Below are positions 6,288 to 10,231 of a stretch of 10,231 nucleotides of DNA, piece by piece. Origin of the DNA: Discostella pseudostelligera (Eukaryota; Bacillariophyta; Thalassiosirophyceae; Thalassiosirales; Thalassiosiraceae); the NCBI GenBank assembly GCA_036940085.1, contig JALLBK010000597.1:1-10231 (forward strand), written 5' to 3'. The position numbers and the translations under genes are program-made. The number at the start of each line of letters is the position of its first letter. Position 1 is the stretch's first letter. The notes beneath the pieces are model-generated. The model was not told the origin of the DNA. It saw nothing but the letters and a program-made list of their open reading frames with translations, and searched no databases.

Positions 6288-7493
6288 ATGACCATCGTCC
6301 CTCGCCTCATTATTATTGCAAGTGGTATAGCATGCCGTCGGCAGAAAGTTGTGGCGTCTTCTATACCGGATATTGATATCGCTGGAATTAGTGTGGACAG
6401 TAGCAGCAATGTAGATACTCACAAACATTGCTACGACAATGTGGCAAGCGGCATTGCCAGCTGCGTAGCGACATCGATAGACGATCAACCAAATACGCCA
6501 CTTGCAAGTGCTTCTATTGATGCTGACGACGGCGACAACGATGAAGTTGACGATAATCATCAAAATGAATGGAGTTGGGATCCCACCTCTACCCACCCTT
6601 GCACCATTCATCGCATATCTCATTCAGAATTGCATCGTTTATATGGTCCCGGTGGACTACCCAATTTAGAGTATCCCCTTCCAATAATCATTTATCCTGA
6701 TGATGTCAATGATCAACAACAACGACCACATCACAACAACAATTCCAAATTTGCCAATCTAACAACGTACAAAAATCTACCCACCAACTTCCCACCCGAC
6801 TTTCAAGTGACACTCTCCGGTTCCGATTCCTTATCCACTCATCGACGAACAATACCATTACAACAATACCTATCCGAAATAACTACTGCCAATAATGGAT
6901 CGGGGTTGACATTACCAACTCAATTAGCAAATGAAACATGGTATTTCTTCGGAGAGACCCATTCCTCCATATGGTCGACATTTCTTCACGACAATTATGC
7001 ACTACCACCTTGTCAATCATGCACACCACAACAATTCCAAAAACAACAAAACATTGCACTAGCCTTTGGTATAGGGAATATTGGGAGTGGCGTACAATGG
7101 CATATCCATGGACCAGGATTTAGTGAGACTATTCATGGTAAAAAGCATTGGGTGCTGTATCCCCCGGAATGTGAACCAAATTATGATTTGAATTTTGCTA
7201 GTCGACATTGGATGGAGTATTCGTATTCGACTTTGGAGGATTGGACTACGAACGAGATACAATATGAGAAGAGGAATCATGAGGAGTTTTGGCAACGATG
7301 GATTACGAGGCCGGAGCAGCAGCAGCAGCAGCAGCAGACACCGCCGCCGCAGGTGGATGTGGGATGCTACAGCAGAAGAAAGCCATGGGAATGCACTGTC
7401 CACGAAGGAGAGGTAATTTACTTCCCGAACTTGTGGCACCATGCAACGATCAATTTGGAGAAGTACACAGTGTTTGTTTCAATTTTTACTTAG
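6288..7493 (+). CDS. JMJD8-like JmjC-domain (cupin) protein
   Basis: This is a single-exon, 401-residue protein whose C-terminal part matches the JmjC fold and most resembles animal JMJD8, an ER-lumen protein. The start has A at -3 and an in-frame TGA three codons upstream. Residues 1-22 (hydrophobic IVPRLIIIASGIA, then basic) could be a short signal peptide, consistent with a secretory location, but it is weak. Residues 30-100 are Asp/Ser-rich. The JmjC core covers about 215-400: WYFFGETHSS, IALAFGIGNIGSGVQWHIHG (256-275), ETIHGKKHWVLYPPE (280-294) and ECTVHEGEVIYFPNLWHHAT (368-387). Likely metal ligands are His272 and His385; the usual Asp/Glu two residues after the first His is His274. Lys286 fits the cosubstrate-binding lysine position. 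A seven-Gln run (344-350) sits in an insert between the two halves of the core. I recall the same HxH in JMJD8, where enzyme activity is doubtful, so hydroxylase or demethylase function should not be assumed. Confidence 0.88.
   Translation: MTIVPRLIIIASGIACRRQKVVASSIPDIDIAGISVDSSSNVDTHKHCYDNVASGIASCVATSIDDQPNTPLASASIDADDGDNDEVDDNHQNEWSWDPTSTHPCTIHRISHSELHRLYGPGGLPNLEYPLPIIIYPDDVNDQQQRPHHNNNSKFANLTTYKNLPTNFPPDFQVTLSGSDSLSTHRRTIPLQQYLSEITTANNGSGLTLPTQLANETWYFFGETHSSIWSTFLHDNYALPPCQSCTPQQFQKQQNIALAFGIGNIGSGVQWHIHGPGFSETIHGKKHWVLYPPECEPNYDLNFASRHWMEYSYSTLEDWTTNEIQYEKRNHEEFWQRWITRPEQQQQQQQTPPPQVDVGCYSRRKPWECTVHEGEVIYFPNLWHHATINLEKYTVFVSIFT
7317..7337 (+). repeat. CAG microsatellite encoding polyglutamine
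   Basis: Seven uninterrupted CAG codons inside the JmjC gene encode seven Gln, followed by Thr and three Pro (ACA CCG CCG CCG). The repeat lies in a surface insert between the two metal-ligand segments of the domain. It is likely length-variable between strains. Confidence 0.85.
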
Positions 7494-7551
7494 TATCGAG
7501 CGAGGGTGCACTGCTACAAATTGACTCATTCTAATATTAATCCTCAAACTA
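7494..7551. other. Short tail-to-tail spacer
   Basis: Only 58 bp separate the stop codons of the JmjC gene and the unrecognised minus-strand gene, so their 3' UTRs almost certainly overlap as antisense transcripts. I see no other element here. Confidence 0.5.
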
Positions 7552-10231
7552 CTACAGGATTGCTTTGCTATTCTGGTCATCATTATTGAAGACATCAGTC
7601 TCTGACAAATTAAGGCAGGTTGCAGCAAGTTCGACTGACCGAGTAACGTGCGCGACCGAGTAACGGTTGTCGAGGCCTAAAATGTATTGAAGCAACTCAA
7701 GACGTAAGCAGGGAGAGTGCATTTGGGTGAGGGCCGAATGTATCGCCTTCAAGAACCGGAGGGAATCGAATTCGGTTACTTCAGCTGCCTCTCGTAATTG
7801 TTTTGCGAATTTCGTTCTATTTGATATGGCCTTGTTGCTTATGAAGGCCATGAAATTGCTGAGGTGGCATGTGATGCAGTCAATTGATGATCGAATCTGA
7901 GGATACTCTTGATCTTGCATCTTCGAGGAAAACAATACTATCAGTCTTACCTATCATTCTCCATTGCAATTTTAAGATCACCCTGCGCTGCTCGCTGATC
8001 TCTCCAAGATGCAACCCGAAATGCCACCGACTGCTCTCCATTCTCAATCCATCTGATTGCAATCAAATATTAATTTGCGCATGGTGAAACTTACACATAA
8101 ACGTGCGAAAATAATTATACTTACTCTTCAATAGCATCAATTGACTCTTTCACACGGCGCTTTGCACTGCCATCCTGCATTGCTCTCAAGACTTGTGCAG
8201 CTCCAAGGACTGCGAGAAGTCCATCACTATTGGTAGCGCTCCTCAATCTGTCGGTGTCGAGAGGCGGAGGTGGTGGTGGAGGCGGTACATATTCTTTCCC
8301 TAATGTCGATATTATGTCATTGCCATCTTCCTTCTTACCGATCTCACTTTGCGCGTCTCTCCATTTACTTGATGAGGATGCCTTTGATGTGTCCGACTGA
8401 TATCCCTCATCTGTCTCAAGGAGCTTAGCATCAGAAGTACCATGACGTTTTGCAGCTACCAAGGTGTACAAAATAAGCAATTGCCGAGATGTATGATAGT
8501 CATTGGCTCGTAGTGCAAAAGCCAGTCCCTCGTTGACGAGATCTTGTAGATTGTGTCCAGAATCCGTCAGTGGATCGGATTTCTTCTCCGTTATGTCTCG
8601 CTGCATTGCTTGATGTAGAAGATTGGCTACACTTTCATCCGTCGCTCCGAATCCACCTGCAATTCGCGCCATCTCCTCCGGTGTTAGTACCTGCTTCATG
8701 TCATCATCATCTAAATCTAACAGTTCCTCCAGTTTCTGTTGAAGAAATGGTTCTGAGGTATTATCAATACCAGTCTTGTGCGCCAGTGAAGGGTTCTGAA
8801 AAGGATTCAAATCCCATGCCATCACTTTGAGTACTTTATGTTGTAACTTTTGCGTAAATACACGCACTCCAAGTTCAGGAGAGATGTAAAGTAACGGTAT
8901 GCCATGGGCTGCATCGACGCCAAAGATGGAAGCAAATCGAGCTCGAGTTCGAAACAGTCGTACTAAATGGGCATATCCCGTCTCGCGGACAAAAAGTGCT
9001 ACGGGAAGGCCAATTCCATGATCGAGGCTTCTACCAGTTCCATCGGCGTCGTTGCAATTTCTGCCCGAAGAGACATCCATTCCACATGAAATGCGTCCAG
9101 GTCCACCGACGCGGATGTAAACCTCATTGTATGGTATTGTTGACAGCCCTCCAATTACCAATCTTCCACCGACGACGTAGTCCTTGTCATGCAAGTAAGA
9201 ATGATTCATTTGACGTAAACCACTCAGTGGAACTAACGCTTCCTCCCTTCCATTAATCAAGTTACCATGATCATCAATGTTGAACTCTGTCTTTGCAGAG
9301 TATCCCGATGGCCAGCTCCACGTCTTTGTTCGTCTCGCGGCTTCATCTTCAGATGAATTGTCAGGGTATGTTGAGGGCAAAGCAAATACAACTCCGACTG
9401 CATATTCGTTGGTGGATCCAAAACATCCTACGAGTGCAAAAATAACACCACGATTTGGTTAGGATTGGTTGTAATACTCCGAGACTGTTAGGCGGTATCA
9501 AACTTACGCATCTTCTTCCCGCATGATGGTAACAAGCTTGTCGACGTTACAAAAGAATTGTAAGGGTACTTCATGTCACTGATGTCCCCTCCACTTTCAC
9601 CATGATGTGTTCGACGAGAAGGATGATGTTCGTGTTTTCCCCAAGCACCCTCCTCCTCTGGTTTGAATTTCTGAAGGAACGCCGTCCAATCTGCATTACG
9701 GATAGTTTTTACCACCGCTTGCTCCTTGCGTAGTAGTTCGACCACTTCCCGTTCTGCCTCTGTCATTTCTAAACTTGATGGATCGGCATCTAATAGCGGT
9801 TCGAAGATATTGGAAGAATTTAATTCCAGAGGTTCCAGTGGCTGGATTACCGGCTGAAAGTTGGCCACGACGACCGGCTGCAATTCCGACATTGGCACCT
9901 TATTGTTGTTGCTGTTATTATTCCGTGTTGGATGCGAAGATCCACCCCGAAAACTAGTAACACTACTAGAACTCTCTCCCCCTCCACTATGAGTGCTACC
10001 ACGACTACCCGTTGATTCGTATCCCGTATCCGTTTCTTCCATGATAGTGTTGCTTGCTGCTCCACCACGTGCAGTATTGTTGGCAGGATGCTGCTTGTAT
10101 GCACGCGGTCGCCCACCACCCGTACTACTCTCGTTCCCCCCTATATCGCCATGAGAAGATTGTTCCATAAGAGTTGATGTTTGTCGGATAGCCTTTTGTT
10201 GTCGACGTAAATGATCACGAAAGACGATGGA
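7552..10231 (-). CDS. Large unrecognised protein, at least 4 exons, 5' end beyond the window
   Basis: I do not recognise this protein. Proposed exons on the minus strand are 10231-9508 (partial), 9427-8125, 8052-7951 and 7858-7552. The introns are 80, 72 and 92 nt with GT-AG ends; phases 1,2,2 rejoin into one frame of 811 visible residues ending in TAG. The frame stays open for 21 codons before the first visible Met (at 10168), whose context is poor, so the true start is probably further right. Visible residues 22-110 are Ser/Gly/Asn-rich; 150-175 form a charged helix (AEREVVELLRKEQAVVKTI). Residues 242-420 look like a folded, beta-containing core (FGSTNEYAVGVVFALPS, YVVGGRLVIGGLSTIPYNEV, GRISCGMDVS, AHLVRLFRTRARFASIFGVD). 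Helical segments follow, with an eight-Pro run near 623-630. The C-terminus (632-790) is helical, for example EWIENGEQSVAFRVASWRDQ across the exon 2/3 junction. No membrane segments or signal are seen in the visible part. Confidence 0.75.

Noticed and set aside
6021..6623. 200-codon minus-strand open frame crossing the Bud32/JmjC promoter region
   Set aside because: Most of it is antisense to the JmjC gene or intergenic; it is Arg/His/Asn-rich with no recognisable motif.
7859..7950. Alternative acceptors for the last intron of the unrecognised gene (TCGAAG near 7920, CCTCAG near 7897)
   Set aside because: Joining exon 3 (leftover AG) to these sites gives the wrong phase and early stops; CACCTCAG ending at 7859 restores the open frame.
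7880..8062. 60-codon minus-strand open frame between the last two large exons
   Set aside because: It is an out-of-frame reading of exon 3 and its introns; the spliced frame joins both neighbours with consistent phases and gives a coherent helical sequence.

Overview
The window looks like nuclear DNA of a photosynthetic stramenopile, most likely a centric diatom (Thalassiosira-like). The genes are compact and either intronless or split by short GT-AG introns of 67-117 nt with GTAAGT/GTATGT donors. One protein begins with a signal peptide followed by a phenylalanine-led, Ser/Thr-rich stretch, which resembles the bipartite plastid-targeting leader of diatoms. Conserved domains are interrupted by long Ser/Thr/Asn/Asp low-complexity inserts. 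The genus is an inference; nothing in the window fixes it. There are no bacterial operons, phage genes, transposons, CRISPR arrays, tRNA or rRNA genes that I can see.

Layout, left to right. (1) 224-2503, minus: a five-exon gene for a 645-residue MFS phosphate:H+ symporter of the PHO84/PHT1 family, which I rebuilt from splice sites with consistent phases. (2) 2504-3097: a divergent promoter region with a perfect 8-bp inverted repeat, an inverted pair of TGACGTG sites and a 17-bp word that recurs upstream of gene 3. (3) 3098-4312, plus: an intronless 404-residue protein, probably plastid-targeted, with two diverged copies of an unrecognised domain ending in NTGPME(F/Y)PI. (4) 4474-5916, minus: Bud32/TP53RK, the atypical kinase of the KEOPS/EKC complex, with large low-complexity inserts; a 30-bp tandem duplication covers its last codons and stop. 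(5) 5917-6287: a second divergent promoter region. (6) 6288-7493, plus: a JMJD8-like JmjC/cupin protein with an HxH metal motif. (7) 7552-10231, minus: at least four exons of a large protein I do not recognise, 811 residues visible, running off the right edge.

Genes alternate in strand, giving two head-to-head pairs (1/2 and 3/4) and two tail-to-tail pairs (2/3 and 4/5) with short intergenic gaps. I see no pathway linking all five genes: phosphate uptake, a plastid protein, tRNA t6A modification, a secretory-pathway JmjC protein and an unknown. The least described items are the duplicated-domain plastid candidate, the unrecognised 811+ residue protein, the shared 17-bp upstream element, the duplicated Bud32 tail, and the paired Asp-to-Glu changes in the phosphate transporter.
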